A DNA stretch of 64,000 nucleotides from Shinella sp. SUS2. Its GTDB lineage: Bacteria > Pseudomonadota > Alphaproteobacteria > Rhizobiales > Rhizobiaceae. The stretch spans positions 112,545 to 176,544 of the forward strand of contig NZ_KQ410737.1 of NCBI RefSeq assembly GCF_001262505.1. Reading direction: 5' to 3'. The notes beneath the pieces were generated by a model, which did no database searches, was not told the DNA's origin, and saw only the letters and a program-made list of their open reading frames with translations. Numbering within the stretch: position 1 is the stretch's first letter; the number at the start of each line of letters is the position of its first letter. Shown piece after piece: positions 8,367-17,433 of the stretch. Made by a program: the position numbers and the translations under genes.

Positions 8367-9929
8367 TCACGACGGGCGCACCGGCGGCAGGGTAATGTTC
8401 CAAAGCTCGCGATCTTCCCGGTCCATCAGGCGCACCGTCATCTCCTCGCTCGCCCCGTTTATGTCAACCAGGCCGAAGAACTGCAGGCCGGCCGAGGGCG
8501 GCAGGTTGCTGTCGATGCCGCCCTTGGAAGACTTGATGAACCGCACCTCCGGTCCGAAGGTCATGTCGAGCGGTTTCGGTCCGTAGGTGCCGGAATGCAG
8601 CGGCCCGGAGACGAATTCCCAGAACGGATTGAATTCTTGAAACTTTGCCCGCGACGGATCGTAGTGGTGTGCAGCCGTGTAATGCACGTCCGCGGTCAGC
8701 CAGACAACGTTGTGGATGGCGTTGTCGCGCATGAAGGAGAGCAGATCCGCGATCTCCCGTTCGCGCGCCGCAGGCGGGCCATTGAGCCCGTCCGCCACAC
8801 CTTCATAGCCGAGACTGTTCGAAAAATCGTCCCAGATGACGAGGCCAAGCGGCATATCGCAGGCGATCACCTTCCAGACGGCCTCAGAGGCCGCGAGCTC
8901 CCGCCGCAGCCAATCCGCCTGCCGCCAGCCGAAAAGGCCGTTCTCGGTGCCGCCCCGGTTCGGGCTGCGATAGGACCGGAGATCGACGAAGAAGACGTCG
9001 AGCAGCGGCCCGTAGGCGACTTTGCGGAAGATGCGGCCGGGCTCGGTCGGGAAATACCGGATCGGCGTCATCTCGTGGAAGGCGCGCCGGGCGCGCTGTT
9101 CGTAGACGCCGATCTCCTTTTCCGGATAGCGCCGGTCACCCGTGAGGTCGCTCGATTCCGACCAGTTGTTCAAGACCTCGTGGTCGTCCCACTGGAAGAA
9201 GGTCGGGCATTGCGTGTTGAAGGACAGGAGGTGCTCGTCGAGCAGATTGTATTTCCACTGCCCGCGAAACTCTTCCAGCGTGCGCGCCACGTTGCGCTTT
9301 TCATCCGTGACGATGCGGTTCTTCCAGACGCCGCCATCCCGCAGCGGGATTTCATCCGGAATCGGGCCATCCGCATAGACGGTGTCACCGGAATGGATGA
9401 AGAAGTCCGGCTCGTGGCGCAGCATGGTCGAATAGGTCTTCATGCCGACATCGTCGATGCCCCAGCCCTGCCCGGCGGTGTCGCCCGACCAGACGAAGCG
9501 CACCGAGCGCTTGCGCATCGGCGCCGTGCGGAAGCGGCCGACGATCGGCTCTGAGACAAGGTGGCTGGAATAGGGATCGCTGGCGGTGAAGCGATAGAAA
9601 ATATCCTGGTCCGGCAGGAGGCCCTGCAGCATCGCCTTGACCGTATGATCCGAAGCGCCGAGTGCCTTCTGGACCGGCAGGCGCGTTGCATCGAGGAAGC
9701 TTTCGGTGGTCGAACATTCCAGCGTCAGTTCCGCAGGACGATCGACCCGCGCCCAGACCATGCCGGAGGAACAATCGACATCGCCCGACTGCACGCCATG
9801 GGAAAAGACCGGACTGCCGTGGCGTCGCTTGTAGTAGGGAACGGCGAGCGCCGAGGAGGTTGCAAGCGCCCCGGCCCCTGCGGTGAGAAGAAACGAGCGC
9901 CGCGTCAGCGTCTCGGGAACAATCGCCAT
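8367..9929 (-). CDS. phoD: PhoD-type alkaline phosphatase/phosphodiesterase, Tat-exported
   Basis: A 520-residue PhoD-like metallophosphatase. The N-terminus has a twin-arginine signal (TRRSFLL plus a hydrophobic stretch), consistent with export of the folded metalloenzyme. Core motifs of the PhoD fold are visible: FVWSGDTAGQ, FFIHSGDTVYADGP, FQWDDHEVLNNW with the metal-binding Asp-His, and VWLTADVHYTAAHHY near the C-terminus. These enzymes release phosphate from phosphomono- and diesters using Ca2+/Fe3+. The ATG at 9929 is chosen over an upstream TTG because GGAGGTGGC lies directly before it. No Pho box was identified with confidence. Confidence 0.9.
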   Translation of the reverse strand: MAIVPETLTRRSFLLTAGAGALATSSALAVPYYKRRHGSPVFSHGVQSGDVDCSSGMVWARVDRPAELTLECSTTESFLDATRLPVQKALGASDHTVKAMLQGLLPDQDIFYRFTASDPYSSHLVSEPIVGRFRTAPMRKRSVRFVWSGDTAGQGWGIDDVGMKTYSTMLRHEPDFFIHSGDTVYADGPIPDEIPLRDGGVWKNRIVTDEKRNVARTLEEFRGQWKYNLLDEHLLSFNTQCPTFFQWDDHEVLNNWSESSDLTGDRRYPEKEIGVYEQRARRAFHEMTPIRYFPTEPGRIFRKVAYGPLLDVFFVDLRSYRSPNRGGTENGLFGWRQADWLRRELAASEAVWKVIACDMPLGLVIWDDFSNSLGYEGVADGLNGPPAAREREIADLLSFMRDNAIHNVVWLTADVHYTAAHHYDPSRAKFQEFNPFWEFVSGPLHSGTYGPKPLDMTFGPEVRFIKSSKGGIDSNLPPSAGLQFFGLVDINGASEEMTVRLMDREDRELWNITLPPVRPS

Positions 9930-10045
9930 GCCACCTCCGGCCAAGCCCGCGAATCGACGGGCAGACCATGTGTCCTGAGCGTGTCAGTCCGGTAACGGGA
10001 CGATGACGTTTCACCAAAGTTTCGGTAACGGGACAATGACGCTTT

Positions 10046-10696
10046 TTACGGCGCCTTGCCTTCTTCCGGCTGTTCGATCGAGTGGCGCATGATCAGCGGC
10101 ATCTGCGAGAGCGTGAAGAGAATGGTGATGGGCATGGTACCCCAGACCTTGAAGGCGACCCAGAAATCCGTCGAGAAGGAGCGCCAGACCACTTCATTGA
10201 GCACCGCGAGAAAGACGAAGAACAGGCCCCAGCGCAGCGTCAGCTTGCGCCAGCCCTCGTCGGTGAGCTTGAAGGCGGCGTGGAAGACGTAACCGAGCAG
10301 CGACTTGCCGAAGAGAAGGCCGCCGAGCAGGATCGCGCCGAACAGCGAATTGACGATCGTGGGCTTCATCTTGATGAAGGTGTCGTTCTGCAGCCACAGC
10401 GTCAACGCGCCGAAAACGAAGACGACGACGCCCGAGATCAGCGGCATCATCGGCAGGGTGTGCGTCAGGATCCAGGAGACGACGAGGGCGATCGCCGTCG
10501 CGGCCATGAAGAGGCCCGTGGCGATGAAGATCGGCCCGCCCATTTCGGCCAGCACCGGGAATTTTTCCGCAAGCCATTCGCCGCGCGAATTGGCGAAGAA
10601 GAACACGGCAAGTGGCCCAAGCTCCAGCACCATCTTGAGAAGCGGGCTGATCTTCTCCTCCGCCTTGGCGGGGGCGTCCAGCGTTGCCTTGCTCAT
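10046..10696 (-). CDS. yciB: Septation protein A / inner-membrane protein YciB family
   Basis: A 216-residue protein with about five membrane helices after a short cytoplasmic N-terminus. It carries the family motifs LGPLAVFFFANSRGE, TLWLQNDTFIKMKPT and LNEVVWRSFSTDFWVAFKVWG. YciB (IspA/septation protein A) is needed for normal cell envelope and division in enterics and Shigella; its exact role is unclear. Its ATG overlaps the ftsY stop (ATGA), so it is the last gene of the dapF-mtaB-ftsY-yciB operon. Confidence 0.93.
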   Translation of the reverse strand: MSKATLDAPAKAEEKISPLLKMVLELGPLAVFFFANSRGEWLAEKFPVLAEMGGPIFIATGLFMAATAIALVVSWILTHTLPMMPLISGVVVFVFGALTLWLQNDTFIKMKPTIVNSLFGAILLGGLLFGKSLLGYVFHAAFKLTDEGWRKLTLRWGLFFVFLAVLNEVVWRSFSTDFWVAFKVWGTMPITILFTLSQMPLIMRHSIEQPEEGKAP

Positions 10697-12210
10697 GCCT
10701 CAACTCCTGCGATCGCTTCCGCGAAATCCTTGGCCTCGAAGGGTTCGAGATCGTCGATCCCCTCCCCGACGCCGATGAAATAGACCGGCAGCTTGTGCTT
10801 GGCGGCAATGGCCACAAGAATGCCGCCGCGGGCCGTACCGTCCAATTTTGTCATGATCAGGCCCGTGACGCCCGCAACGTTGCGGAAAATCTCCACCTGG
10901 TTCATGGCGTTCTGCCCGGTGGTTGCGTCGAGTGTCTGGAGAACGGTGTGTGGCGCGTCCGGATCGAGCTTGCCGAGCACGCGCACGATCTTTTCCAGCT
11001 CCGCCATCAGTTCCGTCTTGTTCTGCAAGCGGCCAGCCGTGTCGATGATCAGGACGTCACTCTTCTTCAGCTTCGCCTGCTCATAGGCCTCATAGGCGAG
11101 CCCCGCAGCATCCGCACCGAGTTTCGAGGAGACGATGTCGGACCCGGTGCGCTCCGCCCAGATCTTCAACTGCTCGATGGCAGCCGCGCGGAATGTGTCG
11201 CCCGCCGCCATCATCACCTTCAGGCCTGCGCCCGAAAGCTTGGCCGCCAGCTTGCCGATCGTCGTCGTCTTGCCGGTGCCGTTGACGCCGACGACGAGGA
11301 TGACATGCGGCTTGTGGTTGAGATCGAGCGCCAGCGGTTTTGCGACGGGTCCCAGAACCTTGGTGATCTCACTCGCCATGATGCGCGAAACATCCGAACC
11401 GGTGACATCCTTGCCATAGCGTTCGGAGGCGAGCGTATCGGTGATGCGCAGCGCGGTCTCCACGCCGAGATCGGCCTGGATCAGCAGGTCTTCGAGATCC
11501 TGCAGCGTGTCGTCGTCGAGCTTGCGCTTGGTGAAGAGGCTGGTGATCTGCCCGGTGAGCTGCGAGGAGGTGCGAGCAAGCCCGTCTCGCAGGCGCTGGA
11601 ACCAGGTGCGCTTGACTTGCGGCACCGGAGCCTCCACCGCCAGCTCGCGCGCCGCCGTCGCAAAACCCTTCGGCAGGACGGGCGCCTCGGCTCTCGGCTC
11701 GCTGAGGATCGCCTCCTCGAGAACGGGATCCTCCACCTCGACAGGCGTCGCTTCTTCCACCGGAACGATCTCGTTCTCCGGCTCGGTCACCTCTTCCGTC
11801 GCTACAGGCTCGGCCTCGACAATCTCCTCAGCAGAAGCAACAGGCTCTTCCTCGACGACCTCCTCCACTATCTCGGCAGCAGGCACGTCATCCGCCGGGC
11901 CACCGGCAGTCTCGATTTCGGCCGGCGCGACCGGATCCTCCGCAATGGGCAATTCCGGGGCGTGCGGCAGCGGATAGATATCGGGTTCGGTTTCGTCGGG
12001 CACATGGTGCGCCGCTTCAGGATTGGCTGCCTCCGCCTCATCGAGCAGCGCATCCCGTTCTTCAACCGCCACAGGTTCCAGGATTTCTGCAACCGGCTCC
12101 GGCGCGGCGTCCTCGACCTTGGCGACAGCAGGCGCCTCCACCTCCGGCTTCTGCTCAGGGGCGGTGTCTTTTCCGAACGTGAATATCTTCTTGATGAAGC
12201 CGAGGGCCAT
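10693..12210 (-). CDS. ftsY: Signal recognition particle receptor FtsY
   Basis: A 505-residue SRP receptor. Residues 1-200 form a long Glu/Ala/Val-rich acidic A domain used for membrane association. The NG GTPase domain follows, with the P-loop GVNGTGKTTT at 308-317, DTAGRLQNKTEL (G3) and TKLDGTARGG (G4). It docks Ffh-bound ribosomes at the inner membrane; its partner ffh lies at 15866 in this window. It is the third gene of a minus-strand operon, 13 bases after mtaB, and overlaps yciB by four bases. Confidence 0.97.
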   Translation of the reverse strand: MALGFIKKIFTFGKDTAPEQKPEVEAPAVAKVEDAAPEPVAEILEPVAVEERDALLDEAEAANPEAAHHVPDETEPDIYPLPHAPELPIAEDPVAPAEIETAGGPADDVPAAEIVEEVVEEEPVASAEEIVEAEPVATEEVTEPENEIVPVEEATPVEVEDPVLEEAILSEPRAEAPVLPKGFATAARELAVEAPVPQVKRTWFQRLRDGLARTSSQLTGQITSLFTKRKLDDDTLQDLEDLLIQADLGVETALRITDTLASERYGKDVTGSDVSRIMASEITKVLGPVAKPLALDLNHKPHVILVVGVNGTGKTTTIGKLAAKLSGAGLKVMMAAGDTFRAAAIEQLKIWAERTGSDIVSSKLGADAAGLAYEAYEQAKLKKSDVLIIDTAGRLQNKTELMAELEKIVRVLGKLDPDAPHTVLQTLDATTGQNAMNQVEIFRNVAGVTGLIMTKLDGTARGGILVAIAAKHKLPVYFIGVGEGIDDLEPFEAKDFAEAIAGVEA

Positions 12211-12222
12211 GAAGGATGTCCG

Positions 12223-13500
12223 CTAGTTATGCGAGAGGGCGGTTTCGGGCCGCATCGTCAGGTGTTTTCCATTGTGGCCGGTGATCGTGACCGGCACAAG
12301 ATCGCGGGCCTCAAGGCCTGCAGCATCGACGAGCGTGAAGTTTTCCGTATGGGCAAGGCCGTTGTTCTCGACAAGGATCATTTCCCGCTTCCCGATCATG
12401 GACGCGAGATGGGCCTCGTGGAGCCGTTTTCCAGTCTCGCGCAGGCGGCTGGCACGCTCTTTGACGAGCGCACGGTCAAGCTGCGGCATGCGCGCGGCCG
12501 GCGTGCCGGGACGCGGACTGTAGGGAAAGACGTGCAGATGCGCGATGCCGCAATCTTCCGCAAGCCGCGCCGCATTGGCGAACATGTCCTCGGTTTCGGT
12601 CGGAAAGCCGGCGATCATGTCAGCGCCGAAGCTGGCCTCCGGGCGAAGCTCCCGCACGCGCCCGCAGAAGGCGCGCGCATCGGCGCTGGAATGGCGGCGC
12701 TTCATGCGTTTCAGGATCATGTCGTCGCCATGCTGGAGCGACAGATGCAGGTGCGGCATGAAGCGCGGCTCGTCCGCGATCAGGTCCCAGAGATGATCGT
12801 CCGCCTCTATGCTGTCGATGGAGGACAGGCGCAGACGGCGGATGTCCGGCACCTGCTTCAGCAGCGTTTTCGCAAGGTAGCCGAGGCTCGGCCCGCCCGG
12901 CAGGTCCGCACCGTAGCTGGTGGCGTCGACGCCCGTCAGCACGATCTCGCAATAACCGCTTTCGGTGAGTTTTCGCGCCTGATCGACGACGGCGCCCATC
13001 GGCACCGAGCGGGAATTGCCGCGGCCATAGGGGATGATGCAGAAGGTGCAGCGATGGTCGCAGCCGTTCTGTACCTGCACGAAGGCGCGCACATGACCGT
13101 CGATCAGCTTCACCATCTGCGGCGCGGTCTCTCGCACGCTCATGATGTCGTTGACGCGCAGCTTCTCTTCCGCCGAGACGCCGAAATCCGGCAGCGCGCG
13201 GTAGGCTGTGCTTTTCAGCTTCTCCTCGTTGCCGAGCACGGCATCGACTTCCGGCATTTCCGCGAATGTCGCACTTTCCGTCTGCGCGGCGCAGCCGGTG
13301 ACGATGATGCGGGCATGCGGATTGTCGCGCCGCGCGCGGCGGATCGCCTGGCGAGCCTGGCGCACGGCCTCGCCCGTCACGGCGCAGGTGTTCACCAGCA
13401 CGGCGTTGTTCAGCCCCGCCTTCTCGGCCTCGGCACGCATCACTTCCGATTCGTAGGTGTTGAGCCGACAGCCGAAGGTTATGACCGTAACGCCGCTCAA
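12223..13500 (-). CDS. mtaB: tRNA t6A37 methylthiotransferase MtaB
   Basis: A 425-residue radical-SAM methylthiotransferase that converts t6A37 of tRNAs to ms2t6A. Two cluster-binding sets are visible: Cys11, Cys39 and Cys70 of the UPF0004 domain, and Cys147, Cys151 and Cys154 (CDHRCTFC) of the radical-SAM core. A C-terminal TRAM-like part follows. The start appears to be a TTG at 13498-13500, overlapping the dapF stop as TTGA; no ATG fits before the conserved TFGCRLN motif. Expression is thus likely to depend on termination of dapF translation. Confidence 0.92.
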   Translation of the reverse strand: MSGVTVITFGCRLNTYESEVMRAEAEKAGLNNAVLVNTCAVTGEAVRQARQAIRRARRDNPHARIIVTGCAAQTESATFAEMPEVDAVLGNEEKLKSTAYRALPDFGVSAEEKLRVNDIMSVRETAPQMVKLIDGHVRAFVQVQNGCDHRCTFCIIPYGRGNSRSVPMGAVVDQARKLTESGYCEIVLTGVDATSYGADLPGGPSLGYLAKTLLKQVPDIRRLRLSSIDSIEADDHLWDLIADEPRFMPHLHLSLQHGDDMILKRMKRRHSSADARAFCGRVRELRPEASFGADMIAGFPTETEDMFANAARLAEDCGIAHLHVFPYSPRPGTPAARMPQLDRALVKERASRLRETGKRLHEAHLASMIGKREMILVENNGLAHTENFTLVDAAGLEARDLVPVTITGHNGKHLTMRPETALSHN

Positions 13501-14396
13501 GGGGCGGCCGCCTCGGCGTCATCCCGGCGGAAGGCGCCGGTCGAGGGATCAAGCGTGCCCGACCATTCCCATTCAGCCGGCCCGGTCATGAGGACGTGAT
13601 CGTCGTCGCGCCATTCGATGGTCAGCACGCCGCGGTTCGGGCTGCTCGCGACGGTGATTGCCACCTTGCGGCCCGTTCGGCCCGTGCGTGCGCCGGAAAC
13701 GCCGGCCGCACAGGCGGCCGAGCCACAGGCGAGCGTCAGCCCCGCACCGCGTTCCCAGGTGCGCGTCGTCATCGCCTCGGGCGATGTGACCTGCGCCAGC
13801 GTGATATTCGCCTTTTCGGGGAACATCGGATGGTTTTCGAGCAGCGGGCCGAAACGGTCGAGATCGAAACTCATCGGATCGCGATCGACCCAGAAGACGG
13901 CATGGGGATTGCCCATCGACATCGCCGCGGGCGAGTGCAGCACCGGCGCGTCGATCGGCCCGATCTGCAATTCGATGCGGCTTGTATCGAAGAATTCTTC
14001 GGCAAGCGGGATGCGGTCCCATTCGAAGACCGGCTTGCCCATGTCGACCGAGATCGTGCCGTCTTCATGTTCGACAGCGTTAAGAATGCCGGCGACGGTC
14101 TGGAAGGTGAAAACCTTCTTGCCCATCTCGGCGGCCAGTGCCTGCACGACGCAGCGCGTGCCGTTGCCACAGGCCTGCGCCTTGGAGCCGTCGCAATTGA
14201 TGATGTCGATGAAGGCATCGGTGCCGTCGACCTTCGGGTCGTGGATCGCCATGATCTGGTCGAAGCGGGTGGCGGGATCAGCATTGAGGGCGATCGCCGC
14301 CTGCGGCGTCACGACATCGCCGCGGCCGCGCATGTCCACGACCAGGATCAGGTTTCCCAGCCCGTTCATCTTCGCGAAATCGACCGTCTTTGTCAT
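13497..14396 (-). CDS. dapF: Diaminopimelate epimerase
   Basis: A 299-residue enzyme of the lysine and peptidoglycan pathway that interconverts LL- and meso-diaminopimelate with two cysteines and no cofactor. Both active-site motifs are present: ACGNGTRC with Cys76 and LACGSAACA with Cys224. FAKMNGLGN marks the N-terminal fold, though the usual FxKMHG(L/N) has Asn in place of His. The ATG at 14396 is chosen because homology begins there; upstream in-frame codons lie in unrelated sequence. It heads the dapF-mtaB-ftsY-yciB operon. Confidence 0.96.
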   Translation of the reverse strand: MTKTVDFAKMNGLGNLILVVDMRGRGDVVTPQAAIALNADPATRFDQIMAIHDPKVDGTDAFIDIINCDGSKAQACGNGTRCVVQALAAEMGKKVFTFQTVAGILNAVEHEDGTISVDMGKPVFEWDRIPLAEEFFDTSRIELQIGPIDAPVLHSPAAMSMGNPHAVFWVDRDPMSFDLDRFGPLLENHPMFPEKANITLAQVTSPEAMTTRTWERGAGLTLACGSAACAAGVSGARTGRTGRKVAITVASSPNRGVLTIEWRDDDHVLMTGPAEWEWSGTLDPSTGAFRRDDAEAAAP

Positions 14397-14475
14397 CACA
14401 CTCTGCCCGTTTGGGCCGAACACGCCCATTGCGCGCGTATATGGCCGAAAAGCCCGCGGATTTCCAGTGCCTCGC

Positions 14476-15558
14476 TCAGACCGCGGCCGCGGGAACCTCG
14501 AACACCTCACCCGGCCGGAGCGCACGAAACCGTTCGCGGGCAATGCCGGCCGCATCGAGTGCCGCCGCCAGCGCGGCAAGCGGCTCGTCGATCGCCTCGT
14601 TCGTCAGCCGGAAGGTACCCCAATGATGGCCCGCGACATAGGCCGCACCGGAGGCGGCCATGCCCTGAACCGCCTCGTCCGGGTTCTGATGCTGCGGACG
14701 CATGAACCAGCGCGGCTCATAAGCGCCGAACGGCAGGTTGGCGAGCCGGATTGCACCGTGTTTCTCGCGGATCTTCCGATAGTTGATGCCCTTGTGAAAG
14801 CCCGTATCGCCGATGTGGTAGATTTTGCCGCCCGGCGTCTCCACGAGGAAGGCGGACCAGAGCGCCATACGCCGGTCGCCGAGCCCGCGCGCCGACCAGT
14901 GATGGCAGGGCTCGCAGTGAAGCGTCACGCCCTCGGCCACTGCCAACACGCCACCCCAATCCATCGTCGTGATCAGCGCCTTGTCGACCGACGGCGCGAT
15001 GATCCGGTCATTGCCGAGCGGCGTGACGATACGGCACTGGTCCCGCTCCGCGAGCACTTTCAATGTCGCAAGGTCGAGATGGTCGTAGTGATTGTGCGTG
15101 ACAAGCACGAGGTCGATCTTCGGCAGATCGGCAAGGCGGATACCTGGCGGATTGACTCGTTTGGGACCGGCGAAGGTGAAGGGGCTGGCGCGGTCGCTCC
15201 AGACGGGATCGGTGAGGATGTTGAGGCCCGCCGTCTGGATGAGCACCGCCGCATGGCCAACCAGCGTCACGACGAGGCGATCACCGGCAACGCGCGCCTC
15301 CGGCACGGCGGCTGGAAAGGGGCTCGGCCAATTGGCCGGCCAGGCCGCTCGCCCGCCCCCGAACTGCCAGCGCATCAGCTCGAAGAAGTTGTTCGGCTCC
15401 TCGCCATCCGGATTGAAGAAATGCGCACCGTTGAAATGATCGCTGGCCGGCCCCTCGTAATAACGATTGGCCGCAAAGGTGCGGCTCGCAAAGGCACCGC
15501 CCGCCAGCGTCGCCAGCGCGCCAAGGCTCGACCATTTGAGAAACGTACGACGGTTCAT
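14476..15558 (-). CDS. Metallo-beta-lactamase-fold hydrolase (UlaG/NAPE-PLD-like), Tat signal
   Basis: A 360-residue protein with an N-terminal twin-arginine signal (NRRTFLK, then a hydrophobic run to about residue 30) and a metallo-beta-lactamase domain. The zinc motif HNHYDH is at residues 155-160; HCEPCHHWSARG, HIGDTGFHKG and GHHWGTF supply the later metal ligands. This arrangement fits the NAPE-phospholipase D-like / UlaG group, often acting on lipid phosphodiesters or lactones; the actual substrate is unknown. The ATG at 15558 is preferred to a TTG six bases earlier. Confidence 0.85.
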   Translation of the reverse strand: MNRRTFLKWSSLGALATLAGGAFASRTFAANRYYEGPASDHFNGAHFFNPDGEEPNNFFELMRWQFGGGRAAWPANWPSPFPAAVPEARVAGDRLVVTLVGHAAVLIQTAGLNILTDPVWSDRASPFTFAGPKRVNPPGIRLADLPKIDLVLVTHNHYDHLDLATLKVLAERDQCRIVTPLGNDRIIAPSVDKALITTMDWGGVLAVAEGVTLHCEPCHHWSARGLGDRRMALWSAFLVETPGGKIYHIGDTGFHKGINYRKIREKHGAIRLANLPFGAYEPRWFMRPQHQNPDEAVQGMAASGAAYVAGHHWGTFRLTNEAIDEPLAALAAALDAAGIARERFRALRPGEVFEVPAAAV

Positions 15559-15648
15559 TGACAAAAGATAAGGTGCGCCAGGCCATGCTGCAACGCGACG
15601 GCATGGCTTCGCGAAAATGTTACGAACCGCCGGATTTACCCGCCGTCC

Positions 15649-15677
15649 TTGACTTTCCAGCCTCTTTGCTGTTTAAG
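15649..15677 (+). promoter_or_regulatory. Possible promoter upstream of ffh
   Basis: TTGACT (15649-15654) and TTTAAG (15672-15677) are separated by 17 bases, a plausible but weak sigma-70-type promoter about 190 bases before ffh. There is no gene between here and ffh. Confidence 0.3.
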
Positions 15678-15718
15678 CCGCGCCATCAGCGACAAGTGAC
15701 AATGCTTGAAGCCGCCGA

Positions 15719-15792
15719 CCGGGACCCATTGCGGTATAAACAGATCCCGGAGGTCAACACCCGACAGCGCGATGCGCCCTCGGGTGCTTTTT
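15719..15792 (+). promoter_or_regulatory. Structured leader with intrinsic terminator before ffh
   Basis: In the 307-bp gap before ffh, an inverted repeat CCGGGA (15719-15724) / TCCCGG (15745-15750) is followed by a second hairpin, CACCCGA (15758-15764) / TCGGGTG (15780-15786). The second has an inner GCGC/GCGC stem and a five-T run. The second hairpin is a clear intrinsic terminator on the plus strand, yet no plus-strand gene precedes it. It therefore ends either a small RNA or an attenuated ffh leader. I could not match it to the SRP RNA apical loop. Confidence 0.55.
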
Positions 15793-15865
15793 GGCTTTGC
15801 GTCTTGTTTTTGTCGCCGATTGCACCGACGTTTCCGCCTGACGCGGAAACAACAAGGAAGACGTG

Positions 15866-17422
15866 ATGTTTGAAACACTCCAGGACCGCCTTGGCTCCAT
15901 TCTGAATGGATTGACAGGCCGTGGCGCGCTTTCCGAGGCGGATGTCTCGGCGGCGCTGCGCGAGGTCCGCCGTGCGCTGCTCGAAGCGGACGTGGCGCTG
16001 GAAGTGGTGCGTTCCTTCACCGATGCAGTGCGCGAAAAGGCCGTCGGCGCGGAAATCCTGAAGTCGATCAAGCCCGGCCAGATGGTCGTCAAGCTCGTGC
16101 ATGACGAGCTGATCTCGATGCTCGGCTCCGAGGGCGTGTCGATCGACCTCAATGCCGCCGCTCCGGTCGTCATCATGATGGTCGGCCTGCAGGGCTCCGG
16201 TAAAACGACCACCTCTGGCAAGATCGCCAACCGGCTGAAGACGCGCGACAAGAAGAAGGTCCTGATGGCCTCGCTCGACACGCGCCGTCCGGCCGCGCAG
16301 GAGCAGCTTCGCCAGCTCGGCGTCCAGACCGGCATCGATACGCTGCCGATCATTCAAGGCCAGTCGCCGACCGATATCGCCGCGCGCGCCGTGCAGGCCG
16401 CAAAGCTCGGCGGCCATGACGTCGTCATCCTCGATACCGCCGGCCGCACCCATATCGACGAGCCGCTGATGATCGAGATGGCGGAGATCAAGCGGAAGTC
16501 CAATCCGCACGAGATCCTGCTCGTCGCCGACGCGCTGACCGGCCAGGACGCCGTCAACCTCGCCCGCAACTTCGACGACCGCGTCGGCATCACCGGCCTC
16601 GTTCTGACCCGCATGGACGGCGACGGCCGCGGCGGCGCGGCCCTTTCCATGCGCGCCGTCACCGGCAAGCCGATCAAGCTGATCGGCGTCGGCGAGAAGA
16701 TGGGCGAGCTGGAAGAATTCCATCCCCGCCGCGTTGCCGACCGCATCCTCGGCATGGGTGACATCGTCTCGCTCGTCGAGAAGGCGGCGGAAAATATCGA
16801 CGCCGAGAAGGCGGCCGCCATGGCCGCCAAGATGGCCAAGGGCAAGTTCGACCTGAACGACCTCGCCGACCAGCTGCGCCAGATGCAGAAGATGGGCGGC
16901 ATGGGCGGCATCATGGGCCTGATGCCCGGCATGGCCGGCATGAAGGACAAGATGTCCGCCGCCGGCCTCGACGACAAGCTGTTCGGCCGCCAGATCGCCA
17001 TCATCAATTCGATGACCAAGGCCGAGCGCGCCAACCCCGACATGCTGAAGCATTCCCGCAAGAAACGCATCGCCGCCGGCTCCGGCACGGATGCGGCCGA
17101 CATCAACAAGCTTCTGAAGATGCACCGCCAGATGGCGGACATGATGAAGATGATGGGCGGCAAGAAGGGCGGCATGATGAAGCAGATGATGGGCGGTCTT
17201 GCCAGCAAGATGGGCCTTGGCGGCATGGGCGGCATGCCCGATCTCTCCAGCATGGACCCGAAGCAGCTCGAAGCGCTCGCCAAGCAGGCGGAAGCCGCCG
17301 GCATCAAGCCGGGCGGCCTGCCGGGCCTTGGCGGCGGCGGTGGCCTTCCGGGCCTCGGTGGCGGGCGCCTGCCCGGTCTCGGCGGCCTGCCGGGTCTTCC
17401 CGGCCTGCCCAAGAAGAAGTGA
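15866..17422 (+). CDS. ffh: Signal recognition particle protein Ffh
   Basis: A 518-residue SRP54 homologue. The N domain occupies about 1-95; the G domain has the P-loop GLQGSGKTTT from residue 107, DTAGRTHIDEPL and TRMDGDGRGGAAL. The methionine-rich M domain binds SRP RNA and signal sequences (repeated GGMGGIMGLMPGM-type segments). The tail is an unusually long Gly/Pro/Leu-rich low-complexity stretch typical of rhizobial Ffh. It directs nascent membrane proteins to FtsY. The ATG at 15866 is used; a GTG immediately before is possible. Chorismate mutase follows at 11 bases. Confidence 0.97.
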   Translation: MFETLQDRLGSILNGLTGRGALSEADVSAALREVRRALLEADVALEVVRSFTDAVREKAVGAEILKSIKPGQMVVKLVHDELISMLGSEGVSIDLNAAAPVVIMMVGLQGSGKTTTSGKIANRLKTRDKKKVLMASLDTRRPAAQEQLRQLGVQTGIDTLPIIQGQSPTDIAARAVQAAKLGGHDVVILDTAGRTHIDEPLMIEMAEIKRKSNPHEILLVADALTGQDAVNLARNFDDRVGITGLVLTRMDGDGRGGAALSMRAVTGKPIKLIGVGEKMGELEEFHPRRVADRILGMGDIVSLVEKAAENIDAEKAAAMAAKMAKGKFDLNDLADQLRQMQKMGGMGGIMGLMPGMAGMKDKMSAAGLDDKLFGRQIAIINSMTKAERANPDMLKHSRKKRIAAGSGTDAADINKLLKMHRQMADMMKMMGGKKGGMMKQMMGGLASKMGLGGMGGMPDLSSMDPKQLEALAKQAEAAGIKPGGLPGLGGGGGLPGLGGGRLPGLGGLPGLPGLPKKK

Positions 17423-17433
17423 GGGAATTGCCG

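Noticed and set aside
6461..8395. Long plus-strand frame opposite typA, and similar ones opposite ftsK, ffh, leuC and the channel gene
   Set aside because: The opposite strands encode recognised families over the whole length; these frames have shadow composition and no starts with ribosome sites.
10684..13599. A 971-codon plus-strand frame opposite ftsY and mtaB
   Set aside because: It is a high-GC antisense shadow: no ribosome site, Arg/His-rich composition, and the minus strand carries clear FtsY and MtaB motifs.
15719..15792. SRP 4.5S RNA gene next to ffh
   Set aside because: The conserved apical loop and tetraloop of bacterial SRP RNA are not present; only generic hairpins are seen.
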